DNA of 64,000 nucleotides. Source: Pseudoduganella dura. GTDB lineage: Bacteria > Pseudomonadota > Gammaproteobacteria > Burkholderiales > Burkholderiaceae_D. Positions 25,901-33,748 of this stretch are shown here, one piece after another (the first letter of the stretch is position 1; each line of letters starts with the position of its first letter). Position numbers and translations under genes: made by a program. The notes under the pieces are model-generated. The model saw nothing but the letters and a program-made list of their open reading frames with translations. It was not told the DNA's origin and ran no database searches. The stretch is taken from NCBI RefSeq assembly GCF_009727155.1, contig NZ_WNWM01000002.1, forward strand, positions 5,456,001-5,520,000. Reading direction: 5' to 3'.

Positions 25901-26086
25901 CTGGATTTCTCGTCGAGCTTCGAGCTGGACCAGATCTTCGACCGCGACGGCCTGCCGATGCTGACCTTCGACATCGTGAACCTGAACAAGGCCAAGCGCA
26001 GCGGCTACTTCCAGTACGGGAACGCCACGATGTCGCAGTACGACCCGGGCCGCACGTTCGCCCTCGGCCTGCGCATGAAGTTCTGA
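22958..26086 (+). CDS. TonB-dependent receptor, TonB-Xanth-Caul type
   Basis: The 1042-residue product starts after AGGAGA and has a signal peptide (ALGLTIMASMIAQAYAQ) and an Ala/Pro/Thr-rich linker (about 30-70). The plug contains the subfamily signature GFQDSINAEDFGKFPDKNLA followed by ESLSRVPGVQ (about 88-120), then VTGEGMTIQIRGLG. The barrel ends GRTFALGLRMKF. This subfamily (TIGR01782-like) is linked mainly to uptake of plant oligosaccharides in Xanthomonas and Caulobacter. Here the GGTAGCGC sites upstream and the CE8-like pectinesterase downstream suggest a pectin or other plant glycan ligand (inference). Confidence 0.93.
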   Translation: MNHRTTAGRRVALGLTIMASMIAQAYAQDTTAPNTATEAANAAANPAVTAPAAPADTAAAPEPAMATVKVTGYRNSLLSSARDKKESVGFQDSINAEDFGKFPDKNLAESLSRVPGVQVSRDVTGEGMTIQIRGLGSSFTKILLNNAPIAVASSGPIDGANTNREVDLDLLPTDLFTKLTVSKSAAASQIEGGAAGVVNLRSARPFDKEGKQLSMGLTGTKQQIADKAGFRGNVLASNTWDGKFGILGGISFSRQQARTTGFETVGWTNPNLTAAQSNSPGRNATGGGNWTIPATVPVNAGNGLVPGTAINQAFLLANNPGLTIDQIDNAIVPRLGRTMEYYGTKEKISAVFAAEYRPTDALHFYLDTMYSKKDDDMQRNAYTWAVRNNASIPLNMTVDRSDCANGCVVTSGTFANALNFIEFGPRRDKVDLLGINPGVEWKITPKLTFDAAGNWNRSRFTHEAPTVMPITAPNSGNTITYQNNGGVPSIVSNLDLNDPANYQWVGGRVNIQNELRETETKGFHTNMAWGDKKLTIRSGFAWDDINRTIRAQDNSAAWQAAACGNNPSVFLQGPNGAPPCNGASTPGASAAALYPGYGTGYTAGQNAPLTYGGSLIPNAALQTYLVPGPYGRLALDWDRFRNDSNYDYYNSTAPDSGASSTGASAGYIREKSKAVYVEANGELQPAGFNLRWNAGIRYVRTEQQVGALTSLSDPRNANLPLNGSKYPNISEWVYQNTEYSNTLPSATMALDLRKDVVLRLAASRSMTRVNPNDLRPGINFSSVSADVGTIGNPGLNPYLSDNIDVGVDWYTGREGYLSVTGFQKRINGFTVNENITLPFSSLAQYGVNYGTLIPAQQLAIDSRGGPNNATVVMTRPSNADGILRIRGLEIGWVQPLDKLLPWRGFGFNETLTLINQKASGEGSSGFIALGVPKKTNNFGVYYENHGYMVRFMHTYSQGSQVANANQSGITAAALYGNDYKQLDFSSSFELDQIFDRDGLPMLTFDIVNLNKAKRSGYFQYGNATMSQYDPGRTFALGLRMKF

Positions 26087-26134
26087 TGGCCGGATGAGCG
26101 CCTCCGGCAAGGGGGCGTTGCATGGATCGTCATT

Positions 26135-26177
26135 CGCCGGCCCGTTCCCTTACCGGGAGCGGGCCGGCGCTTGTTTG
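26135..26177 (+). terminator. Terminator of the TonB-Xanth-Caul receptor gene, interrupted in its T-tract by the IS
   Basis: A 15-bp GC-rich stem with one mismatch (26135-26149 with 26155-26169) and loop TTACC is followed by C-TTGTTTG. That T-rich tail is exactly the 8-bp target duplicated by the IS1595-family insertion. Confidence 0.75.
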
Positions 26178-26178
26178 C
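26171..26178. repeat. Left target-site duplication TTGTTTGC
   Basis: Identical to 27306-27313 on the far side of the IS; 8 bp is the duplication size of IS1595-family elements. Confidence 0.85.
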
Positions 26179-27305
26179 GGCGCTGTCCGCGTAAAGTTGG
26201 GGAACTCCCGCTCTCAGCCGTTGTCTGACTTCCTGTTGAGATACTTCATGTATATCAGGGAGGCGATCATGGAAATGGCGAGTTTCCACGTAGTGTTCAA
26301 GGCGCTGGCACAACTTCAGCTTTCCTCGGAAGAGATCGCCTGTCTGCAGGGCTTTCTTGCCACCGCCGTCGATCCGAAGCAATGCCTGGCCCTGATCGAG
26401 GCGGCAGCGGGGAAGCGGGCATGTCCGCATTGCGGCGGCAGTCGCTGTCACCGGTGCGGCGAGGCCAATGGCCTGCAGCGCTATCGCTGCGTTGGCTGCC
26501 GGCACAGTTTCAATGCGCTGACCGGAACGCCGCTGGCCCGCTTGCGCCTGCGCGACAAGTGGTTGCCATATTTGCAATGCCTGATCGAGTCGAAAACAGT
26601 GCGGGCCGCGGCCGAGCGGGTAGCGGTGGCGAAATCGACCAGCTTCCGGTGGCGCCATCGCTTCATCGCTGCAGTGCGCCAGGAACGTCGACCGCGATTG
26701 TCCGGCATCGTCGAGGCCGATGAGACATACCTGCTTGAATCGCAGAAGGGATCGCGCCACCTCGATCGCCCGGCCCGCAAGCGCGGCGGCAAGGCCACGC
26801 GCCGTGGCATCAGCCGGGAGCTCGATTGCCTCCTCGTTGCCCGCGATCGCAACCGGCAAACCTGTGATTTCGTGACCGGGCGCGGGCCGGTCACTGCCCG
26901 GCAACTGGCATTGCACCTGCTGCCAGTGCTGGCGCATGACGTGCTTCTCGTGAGCGACTCGGCCAGGGCGTATCAGCTCTTTGCAAAGCAGGCCGGCATC
27001 ACCCACGAAACGGTAAATATCCAGGCCGGCATCCGTGCCCGCGGCGCACTGCACATCCAGGGAGTCAACGGATGGCACAGCCGCTTCAAGACATGGCTGC
27101 GGCGCTTCAACGGCGTGGCCAGCCGCTATTTGGCCAACTACACAGGGTGGCAGCGCGTGCTCGATGCGGCTGCACTGACGGCCCCGGCGCACTGGCTGCG
27201 CGTCGCCGTCGCACCTGGATAGCAATGGTGCTGTCCGGGCCTGACATCAATCAGCAGACATAGTTCCGTACTCGAAGGAAATGCTCAGCTAACGCAAACA
27301 GCGCC
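26179..27305 (+). mobile_element. Complete IS1595-family insertion sequence, 1127 bp
   Basis: The left end GGCGCTGTCCGCGTAAAG and the right end (read inward GGCGCTGTTTGCGTTAGC) form imperfect terminal inverted repeats. The element carries one intact transposase gene and is flanked by perfect 8-bp direct repeats TTGTTTGC. Intact ends, open gene and clean duplication point to a fairly recent insertion. It sits between the receptor terminator stem and the convergent pectinesterase gene without breaking a coding region. Confidence 0.85.
26269..27222 (+). CDS. IS1595-family (ISXO2-like) transposase
   Basis: The 317-residue product starts at the ATG after AGGGAGG. An N-terminal zinc-ribbon (CPHCGG, CHRCGE, then YRCVGC) is followed by an HTH-like segment (AAERVAVAKSTSFRWRHRF). 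The DDE-type core has IVEADETYLLESQKGSR, VSDSARAYQLF, and the family block GVNGWHSRFKTWLRRFNGV with the Asn and Lys typical of this family. The length and intact motifs indicate an active enzyme that moves this IS by cut or copy and paste. The gene is read in the same direction as the TonB receptor. Confidence 0.92.
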   Translation: MEMASFHVVFKALAQLQLSSEEIACLQGFLATAVDPKQCLALIEAAAGKRACPHCGGSRCHRCGEANGLQRYRCVGCRHSFNALTGTPLARLRLRDKWLPYLQCLIESKTVRAAAERVAVAKSTSFRWRHRFIAAVRQERRPRLSGIVEADETYLLESQKGSRHLDRPARKRGGKATRRGISRELDCLLVARDRNRQTCDFVTGRGPVTARQLALHLLPVLAHDVLLVSDSARAYQLFAKQAGITHETVNIQAGIRARGALHIQGVNGWHSRFKTWLRRFNGVASRYLANYTGWQRVLDAAALTAPAHWLRVAVAPG

Positions 27306-27313
27306 TTGTTTGC
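27306..27313. repeat. Right target-site duplication TTGTTTGC
   Basis: Perfect copy of 26171-26178; marks the right boundary of the insertion. Confidence 0.85.
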
Positions 27314-27333
27314 GACTATCCTTTGCGCCCATC

Positions 27334-27352
27334 CCCGGCGGCAACCGCCGGG
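27334..27352 (-). terminator. Hairpin downstream of the pectinesterase gene
   Basis: CCCGGCGG (27334-27341) pairs with CCGCCGGG (27345-27352) around a CAA loop, 11 bases after the minus-strand stop. There is no U-tract, so efficiency is uncertain. Confidence 0.45.
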
Positions 27353-27362
27353 TCACGGACGG

Positions 27363-29132
27363 TCAAATCCCGACAGCCACCGGCGCGCTGGCGACGCGCC
27401 CGCTGCCGTTCGACACCTCGACGGTATAGCGCCCCGGCTCGCGCACGAGCAGCGCGGGGCCATCGCCGGCAACTGGCTTGCCATCCCGATACCAGCGGTA
27501 GGCCGGCTCCGGCACGCCGGCGGCGCGCACGGTCAGCGTCGTCCCGCCATCGGCCGCCGCGGCACGCGGCTGGGCCAGGATGACCGGCGCCAGTGCCGGC
27601 CGCCATCCGCCCAGCACGAAGGCCGGATCGCGGTACTGCGCGATCAGGGCCGCGTCGCGCGCTGCGTCGAGCTGCCGCGAGCGCGGATGCCGCGCGCCGG
27701 TATCGACGGGCTTGCCGTCCGCCGCGCGCGAGTTGAATTCCCAGAATTTCACGTGCGTTGCGCCGTCGCCGATATCCGTCCAGCCGGCCGGCAGGATGCC
27801 GTCCAGCGTGGAATCGATCAGCACGGCCTCGGCGTACGGATAATTCTTCCCCTTGTTGTCCGGCAGCCGCGCGATCTCGGCGGGCCCGCCAAGGGCGGTG
27901 AACCGGCATCCGACGAACACGTTGCCGTGGTTTTCCCGCGGGTTGCGGATCCACATGAACGCGCCTTTCGAGGCGATGTCGCAATCGCGGAAGAAGGCCG
28001 GGCCGCGCCCGAGGATCGTGTCGCCGTCGCCCACCAGCCGGAAGTGGCTGTAGTAGGCGCTGCCGTTGGTCTGCAGCGCATCGCCGGAACCGCGCACCGT
28101 CACGTGCGAGACGATGTTGCGCGAGCCGTTCAGCAGCAGGCCCTCTGCCTGGCCTTTCGCGGTGGTCTCGATTGTCAGGTTGACGAGCGCGAGATCGTGC
28201 ACGTTGTCCGCCATGAAGGCGGCGCGGCGCGACGGGAACGTGCCCGGCAGCTCGTTGGTGGCCACGTTCAGCGGATGGGGGTTGAACACCTCGTTGTTGG
28301 CATAGTGGATGCGCACCTTGTCGCGGTCCTCGCCCACGATGGACAGGTCGCGCTTGTTGCGGAAATAGACGATTTCCTCGTAGTCGCCGTTCTTCACGAA
28401 GACCGTCGTGCGCCGGGCTGGCCGGTCCGGAACGTGGTCGAGCGCGCCCTGCACGGTCGAAAAGTCGCCATCGCCGTTCGCGCCGACGGTGACCAGCGCC
28501 GCATCCTTCGCCGGGCCGTGCGGCTTCGTCGTGAAGCGCCATTGCCGGCCCTGGACGCCGTCGAAGCCGTCGCCGGACAGCACGCCGGGATCGACCTGCA
28601 CGTAATACGTCTTGCCGTAGTCGAGCAGGTCGTGGTGCGGGGTGACCAGCGCCGTGTTGCCGCGCACGATCACCGGATGAAAATGAAAGCCCTCGGTGAA
28701 GCCGCCGATGATCGTCAGCTGGTAGTCGCCGGGCGCGGCCACCGGCGCCGGGTCCACGCCGGCCGTCGGCGTGCCGGGCCTGGTGTCGGCATTGGTGCGG
28801 CGCGGGCCGCCGTAGGGATAAGGGTGGACCAGGTAGGGCGCGCGCGGCGCCGTGCGCCGCGTCGTCGGGCCGGCGGGGATCGACAGGTCGAGCGTGTCCA
28901 CCAGCCTGTCGTCGGCGGCGTCGTAGATGCGGATCCGGCCGCGCGTGCCCACGGTGGGCGAGGTGTCGAACACGAGCCGTAGCGGCGTATCCGGGTTGAC
29001 GCCGGTGGCGCCGGCGCGCGGCAGCAGCTCGACGGCAAGGGCGGGGAGGGAGGCAAGGGCCGCGGCGGCGGCAAGCACGGAAGCGAGAGGGATGGCCAGC
29101 GCCACGGCGGCCGGCGAACGGGTGGATGTCAT
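27363..29132 (-). CDS. Exported pectinesterase-like (CE8) protein with Ig-like flanking domains
   Basis: The 589-residue product starts MTSTRSPAAVALAIPLAS with a signal peptide. Residues about 35-200 form a Big_5/Ig-like region (LLPRAGATGVNPDTPLRLVF). The CE8-like right-handed beta-helix spans about 211-510 (VGANGDGDFSTVQGALDHVP, DALQTNGSAYYSHF, GDGDTILGRGPAFFRDC). A C-terminal Ig-like domain follows (about 520-589: AYRWYRDGKPV). CE8 enzymes remove methyl esters from pectin. By eye, Q354 and D371 (the QDTLY-type acid) are kept, but the nucleophile position normally VDFIFG reads KGAFMW, so activity may be altered. It converges on the receptor gene 22958-26086. Confidence 0.82.
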   Translation of the reverse strand: MTSTRSPAAVALAIPLASVLAAAAALASLPALAVELLPRAGATGVNPDTPLRLVFDTSPTVGTRGRIRIYDAADDRLVDTLDLSIPAGPTTRRTAPRAPYLVHPYPYGGPRRTNADTRPGTPTAGVDPAPVAAPGDYQLTIIGGFTEGFHFHPVIVRGNTALVTPHHDLLDYGKTYYVQVDPGVLSGDGFDGVQGRQWRFTTKPHGPAKDAALVTVGANGDGDFSTVQGALDHVPDRPARRTTVFVKNGDYEEIVYFRNKRDLSIVGEDRDKVRIHYANNEVFNPHPLNVATNELPGTFPSRRAAFMADNVHDLALVNLTIETTAKGQAEGLLLNGSRNIVSHVTVRGSGDALQTNGSAYYSHFRLVGDGDTILGRGPAFFRDCDIASKGAFMWIRNPRENHGNVFVGCRFTALGGPAEIARLPDNKGKNYPYAEAVLIDSTLDGILPAGWTDIGDGATHVKFWEFNSRAADGKPVDTGARHPRSRQLDAARDAALIAQYRDPAFVLGGWRPALAPVILAQPRAAAADGGTTLTVRAAGVPEPAYRWYRDGKPVAGDGPALLVREPGRYTVEVSNGSGRVASAPVAVGI

Positions 29133-29243
29133 GGGTCTCCTCGAAGGTTGATCCGATTGTAGAGCGGGATGGCCGCCTGTTGCGCTCAAGCTTCCGATCA
29201 TCCGTCGTATACTGGGATTCCGATAACTCAAGCCAGCGTATCC

Positions 29244-31358
29244 ATGATCATCAGCCCGGAAATCGCCTTCTGGAACGACGCCATCCAACAACCGACGGAG
29301 CGGCGCCACGGCCCCGCGCCGGATCACCTGGTCGAAGCACTGCGCTCGGAACACGCCGGCATCCGGGCCGCCGCGGTTGCGCCTGACGTTGCGGCCGACA
29401 TTGCGCCCGAAATTGCACCCGCATTCGATGCCGACCTGGGCACGGCGCTGCGCGACCTGCCGCCGGCCGTGCTGGCGCGGCTGCACACCAGCTGGCTGGG
29501 CGCCTGGCTGGTCGAAGGATTGGGGCGGGAAGCGCTGACGGACCTGGTGGTGACGGCCGACGGCGAGTTTCTCGGCACCGCGACCCTGCTCGATGCGGGC
29601 ATGCTGGCAGGCGTTACCGCGAACAGCTGGGCCAGCGCGCGGGCCGGCGCGGCTTCGGCGGTGGCGGTGCGCGTCGAGGAAGACGCCGCCGACACGCGCG
29701 TTAACGCGTTGCGGCTGCTGTTGCTGCACGAAGCAGGCAAGGCGCTGGCCGCCGGCCGCCGCTTCATTCCCGACTGGTGGACGGACGACGCGCAGGGCGA
29801 CTACTCGTTCCTGCCGCTGTCGTGGCAGGTGGATGGCGATGGTGTCGTCGTGCCGGCGAACGACGCGGTGCGGCGCGCCGGCCACGATGCCGCCGCTGCG
29901 TACGCGGCGCTGGAAAGTACGGCCCACCTCACGCCGCACGGCGCGCGCAGCCCGCTCGACGATTTCGCCGAAGCATTCGCGCTGTATGCGCACATCGTGC
30001 TGTCCGGCCGGCCGTGGAGTGCCCGCGTGACCGGCGGCGACACCGTGCATGCCTATGCGCCGCGCTGGGATGAGCCGCGCCTGGCCGGCAAGCTGGCGCT
30101 GCTCAAGCGCTTCGTGCCGGACGTGGTGCACGAAGCCGATCCGCTGGTGGCGGCGGCCGCGTTGCCGTTCGCGCCGCTGGTCGGCACGGCGCCGCTGATG
30201 CGCCGCGCCTTCGACAAGCAGGACATGGCGCCGGTGGCCCAGGCGCTGCTCGCCCGCGCCGAAGCCGACCAGCTCGATGCGAACGCCTACCTCGACTTCG
30301 CGATCACGCTGCAGCTGACGGGCGACCGCGACGTGGCGATGGACGTGCAGGCCGAGGGCGTGCGCATCCGGCCCCGCTACACGTTGCCGGCGCGGCGCGG
30401 CGAAATGCTGCGCCTGCTCGTGATCATGGGGCTGGGCGACCTGATGGCGAACACGCCGATCGAGTTCCTGCTGGAAGATTCGGACGTGACGCTCGAAATG
30501 CTGTACGTAACGGCGGAGGCGCCGTGGCCGGAAGTGGTGCCCGAACACGATGTGATGATGGTCTGCATGGGCGAAAACGACGCCAACCAGCCGTTGCTGG
30601 CCCGGCTCTCCGAATGGATCGCCGGCTGGCCGCGGCCCGTGGTCAATGCGCCGGAGCGGATCGCCGTGCTGTCGCGCGACGGTGTCTGCAATGCGCTGGC
30701 GGGCATCGACGGCGTGGAAATGCCGCAGACCGTGCGGCTGGCGCGCGAACGGGTCGCCGCGCTGGCGGCCGCGCCGGAGATCCTGCGCTCGCTGCTGCCC
30801 GATGGCGTGTTCCCGCTGATCGTACGCCCGCTGGGATCGCACGCCGGCCACGACCTGGACAAGATCGATACCCCGGCGGACCTGGCGGCCTACCTGGAAC
30901 GGGTGCCGGCCGGGCAGTTCTACCTGTCGCGCTTCGTCGACTACCGCGGCGCCAACGGCCTGTTCGGCAAGTACCGCGTGGTGCTGGTCGATGGCCGGCC
31001 GTTCCTGGCGCACTTCGCCAGTTCCGAGCACTGGATGGTGCATTACCTGAACGCCGGCATGGGGGAGAGCGAGGCGAAACGCGCGCTGGAAGCGGAAGCG
31101 ATGGCGCGGTTCGACGACGGGTTCGCGCTCCGGCACCGCGAGGCGCTCGCCGAGATCGACCGCCGCATCGGGCTGCCCTACGTGGGCATGGATTGCGCCG
31201 AAACGCCGGACGGCCGCCTGCTGGTGTTCGAGGTCGACAACGCGATGATCGTGCATGCGATGGATGACGAAGCGACGTACCCCTACAAGAAGCCGGCCAT
31301 GCGGAAGATTTTCACGGCGTTCCGCCAGATGCTCGAAAACGCGCGCAGCCAGCGCTAG
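29244..31358 (+). CDS. Fusion of a degenerate metallopeptidase-like region with a RimK-like ATP-grasp domain
   Basis: The 704-residue product starts MIISPEIAFW; an upstream frame start lies before the likely -10 TATACT near 29208. Residues about 70-260 show a zincin-like layout: LLLLHEAGKALAAG (HEAGK at 162-166, where HExxH is expected) and SPLDDFAEAFALYAH (236-250), resembling the EDFAE block of zinc peptidases, but with the second His replaced by Lys. A helical TPR-like stretch (about 325-400) and a Rossmann-like part follow. Residues about 515-690 form an ATP-grasp fold (FPLIVRPLGSHAGHDLDKI, KYRVVLVDGRPFLAHF, LLVFEVDNAMIVHAMD). Such ATP-grasps ligate a carboxylate to an amine. The substrate is unknown and no precursor peptide was seen beside it. 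Confidence 0.75.
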   Translation: MIISPEIAFWNDAIQQPTERRHGPAPDHLVEALRSEHAGIRAAAVAPDVAADIAPEIAPAFDADLGTALRDLPPAVLARLHTSWLGAWLVEGLGREALTDLVVTADGEFLGTATLLDAGMLAGVTANSWASARAGAASAVAVRVEEDAADTRVNALRLLLLHEAGKALAAGRRFIPDWWTDDAQGDYSFLPLSWQVDGDGVVVPANDAVRRAGHDAAAAYAALESTAHLTPHGARSPLDDFAEAFALYAHIVLSGRPWSARVTGGDTVHAYAPRWDEPRLAGKLALLKRFVPDVVHEADPLVAAAALPFAPLVGTAPLMRRAFDKQDMAPVAQALLARAEADQLDANAYLDFAITLQLTGDRDVAMDVQAEGVRIRPRYTLPARRGEMLRLLVIMGLGDLMANTPIEFLLEDSDVTLEMLYVTAEAPWPEVVPEHDVMMVCMGENDANQPLLARLSEWIAGWPRPVVNAPERIAVLSRDGVCNALAGIDGVEMPQTVRLARERVAALAAAPEILRSLLPDGVFPLIVRPLGSHAGHDLDKIDTPADLAAYLERVPAGQFYLSRFVDYRGANGLFGKYRVVLVDGRPFLAHFASSEHWMVHYLNAGMGESEAKRALEAEAMARFDDGFALRHREALAEIDRRIGLPYVGMDCAETPDGRLLVFEVDNAMIVHAMDDEATYPYKKPAMRKIFTAFRQMLENARSQR

Positions 31359-31367
31359 CCGACTAGC

Positions 31368-31444
31368 TGGTGTCGGACACCGGCCTTATGGTGTCGGACA
31401 CCGGTTTTCGCATGCGTCGGCCTGGCCATCTGGTGCCGGACACC
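31368..31444. repeat. Three copies of the GGTGTCGGACACC palindrome between convergent genes
   Basis: GGTGTCGGACACC at 31369-31381 and 31390-31402, and GGTGCCGGACACC at 31432-31444, fill the 92-base gap between the ATP-grasp fusion gene and the convergent decarboxylase gene. Each forms a short hairpin; together they may act as a two-way terminator. Confidence 0.8.
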
Positions 31445-31450
31445 GACTCG

Positions 31451-32911
31451 TCAGATTGCCAGCCTGCGCGCCGCCAGCATCTCCAGCCCCGCCAGCAGCG
31501 CATCGATGTCGCGCCGCTCGCTGCGGTGGTTGACGATCGCCACACGGATCGCCACCTTGCCTTTCAGCGTGGTCAGCGACGGCGCGGCGATGCCCGCTTC
31601 CTGCAGGTCGGCCACCAGCGCGGCGTTGAAGTCGTCGACGTCCTGGTCCGATACCCGGCCGGCGACCTTGTGGCGGAAGCACACGATGTTCAGCGCCACG
31701 GGGGCCAGCAGCTCGAAGGCGGGGCGCCTGCCCACCTCGCCGGCCAGGTAGCGCGCCAGCGCGCAGGTGCCGGCGATCGCTTCGCCCATGCGGTCTGCGC
31801 CATAGGCCTGCAGCGTAAACCATGTCTTCAACGCGCGGAACGAACGCGACAGGTCGGGGCCGAAATCGCACGGCCACGGCGAGCCGCCGGCCATGCCGCG
31901 CGGCTCGCGCTTCAGGTAGCGCGGCGCGGCGGCGAACGTCTGGCGATGCAGTTCGCCGTCGCGCACCAGCACGAAGCCGGCGTCGTACGGCACCTGCGCC
32001 CACTTGTGGAAATCGAACGCGATCGAGTCGGCCCGGTCGATACCGTCGAGCAGCGGCGCCAGGTCCGGCGACAGCATCGCCATCGCGCCGAACGCGCCGT
32101 CGACATGGAACCACAGGCCGTTGGCGTGGGCCACGTCCGCCACGCGCCGCAACGGGTCGATGGCGGCGGTGTCCACGGTGCCGGCGGTGGCGGCCACGAA
32201 GAACGGCCGCAGGCCGGCCTGCAGATCCGCGGCGATGGCCTGTTCCAGCGCCGTGGTGTCCATCCGGTACTGGTCGTCGAGCGGAATCAGGCGCAGCGCA
32301 GAACGGCCAATGCCGGTCAGGTCCAGCGCCTGCGCGATGCAGTCGTGCGCCGCGGCGGACGTGTAGGCAACCAGTCCGGCCCCCATCCGCGCCAGCCCGG
32401 CGTCGCGTACCTCCAGGCCCAGCGTGCGGCGGCGCGCCACCAGCACGGCGATCATGTTGGCCATCGACGTGCCGGTGACAAACAGGCCGCTGGCGCCCGC
32501 CGGGAAACGGAACAGCTCCGCCATCCAGCGCGCCACCTGGCGCTCGACTTCGACGGGAATCTGGTCGCGCCCGCCCACGTTCGCGTTCAGGCCCGCCGCC
32601 AGCATCTCGGCCAGCATGCCGACCGGCGTGCCGGCGCCGTGCACCCAGCCGAAAAAGGCCGGGTGCGCGTTGCCCACGGCATAGGGCAGCACGTCGTTCA
32701 TGAAAGCCCGGTGCAGGTCCGCGATGTCGCTGCCTTCGCGCGGCAGCGGTGCCTGGAATTTTGCCCGCACGTCGGCCGGCGCCTGCTGCCACACGGGGCG
32801 CTCGCGCAGCTGTTCGAGGTAGTCGAACATGTCGTCGAGCATGCGATGGCCCTGTTCGCGCAGCGCGCTCCAGTCGGCGGGATCGAGGGTGGTGGAGGTT
32901 GGCTCGGCCAT
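31451..32911 (-). CDS. PLP-dependent aromatic-L-amino-acid decarboxylase family protein
   Basis: The 486-residue product matches group II decarboxylases in length and motifs: HPAFFGWVHGAGTPVGMLAE near 82, TSAAAHDCIAQALDL near 184, FHVDGAFGA with the PLP-binding D271, and the Schiff-base lysine K303 in FDFHKWAQVPYD. It would convert an aromatic amino acid (Trp, Tyr, Dopa or Phe) to the amine in the cytoplasm. AAGGA precedes the ATG, and a TATAGT box lies at 32938-32943. The adjacent LysE exporter gene, read in the same direction, could export the substrate or product. Confidence 0.9.
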   Translation of the reverse strand: MAEPTSTTLDPADWSALREQGHRMLDDMFDYLEQLRERPVWQQAPADVRAKFQAPLPREGSDIADLHRAFMNDVLPYAVGNAHPAFFGWVHGAGTPVGMLAEMLAAGLNANVGGRDQIPVEVERQVARWMAELFRFPAGASGLFVTGTSMANMIAVLVARRRTLGLEVRDAGLARMGAGLVAYTSAAAHDCIAQALDLTGIGRSALRLIPLDDQYRMDTTALEQAIAADLQAGLRPFFVAATAGTVDTAAIDPLRRVADVAHANGLWFHVDGAFGAMAMLSPDLAPLLDGIDRADSIAFDFHKWAQVPYDAGFVLVRDGELHRQTFAAAPRYLKREPRGMAGGSPWPCDFGPDLSRSFRALKTWFTLQAYGADRMGEAIAGTCALARYLAGEVGRRPAFELLAPVALNIVCFRHKVAGRVSDQDVDDFNAALVADLQEAGIAAPSLTTLKGKVAIRVAIVNHRSERRDIDALLAGLEMLAARRLAI

Positions 32912-32979
32912 GGCGGTTCCTTGTCGCGAATGGCGGCACTATACTGCACGGACGCGCCCGGCGGGCGCGCCGCATGCGC

Positions 32980-33612
32980 CTACCTGGAAACGATGAGTTT
33001 CAGGCCCAGCGCGATGAACACGGTGCCGGCCGCGCGGTCGAGCACCACGCCGGCACGCGGTTTCCGGCTCAGCCACTGGCCGATTGCGCCGGCAAAATAG
33101 CCGAGCAGGCCGAACAGCAGGGCTGCCTGCAGCGTGAAGGTGACGCCCAGCGCGGCCAGTTGCCAGCCCACGGCGCCATGCGACGCGACCACGAACTGCG
33201 GCAGGAACGACAGGAAGAACAGCACCACCTTCGGATTGATCGCGCTGGCGAGACAGCCTTTCCAGAACAGGCGGGCAGGGGATTCCAGCGACGATTCGGT
33301 GGTGGCCAGGCTGACCGCGCCGGCGTGACGCCACGCGCCCCAGCCCAGTTTCACCAGGTACAGGCCGCCGGCCACCTTGAGCACCGTGAACGCGGTGGAC
33401 GAGGCCGCGATCAGCGCGCTGACCCCGACCACCGCCAGCAGGGTATGGCTCAGGCAGCCGAACGCGCATCCCAGCCCGAATGCGACGCCCCGCCTGCGCC
33501 CCTTCGCCATGCCCATGCCGAGCACCATCAGGTTGTCGGGGCCCGGCGACATCGTCAGCACGACGGCCGCCAGCAGGAAAGGGAAGAATTGTTCGGGTGT
33601 CAGCATCGGCAA
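32980..33612 (-). CDS. LysE-family amino acid exporter
   Basis: The 210-residue integral membrane protein has about six hydrophobic segments and the family signature MSPGPDNLMVLGMGMAKGRRRGVAFGLG near the N-terminus. Later blocks are KVAGGLYLVKLGWGAW and LASAINPKVVLFFLSFLPQF. LysE/RhtB carriers export amino acids or their analogues through the inner membrane by proton exchange. It lies upstream of the aromatic decarboxylase gene (68-base gap), so the pair may be coexpressed. Confidence 0.9.
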   Translation of the reverse strand: MPMLTPEQFFPFLLAAVVLTMSPGPDNLMVLGMGMAKGRRRGVAFGLGCAFGCLSHTLLAVVGVSALIAASSTAFTVLKVAGGLYLVKLGWGAWRHAGAVSLATTESSLESPARLFWKGCLASAINPKVVLFFLSFLPQFVVASHGAVGWQLAALGVTFTLQAALLFGLLGYFAGAIGQWLSRKPRAGVVLDRAAGTVFIALGLKLIVSR

Positions 33613-33748
33613 CTCGCGTCTGGGGAAACGCGAGTATATGCCATGGCCGGCGCCGCAGATGCCGGCCCGATGGCAGAGCGGGTCATGGGGTCTCTCCCGA
33701 TTGCCTCACCGCCGCCGGCAAGCCCGGGCCGGCGTCACGACGGCAGCC

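Noticed and set aside
29244..31358. Calling the ATP-grasp protein a RiPP-type peptide ligase
   Set aside because: No short precursor-peptide ORF with a recognisable leader was seen on either side.
33613..33748. A missing gene between the LysE and HDOD genes
   Set aside because: The 136-base gap holds no family-like reading frame; it is ordinary intergenic DNA.
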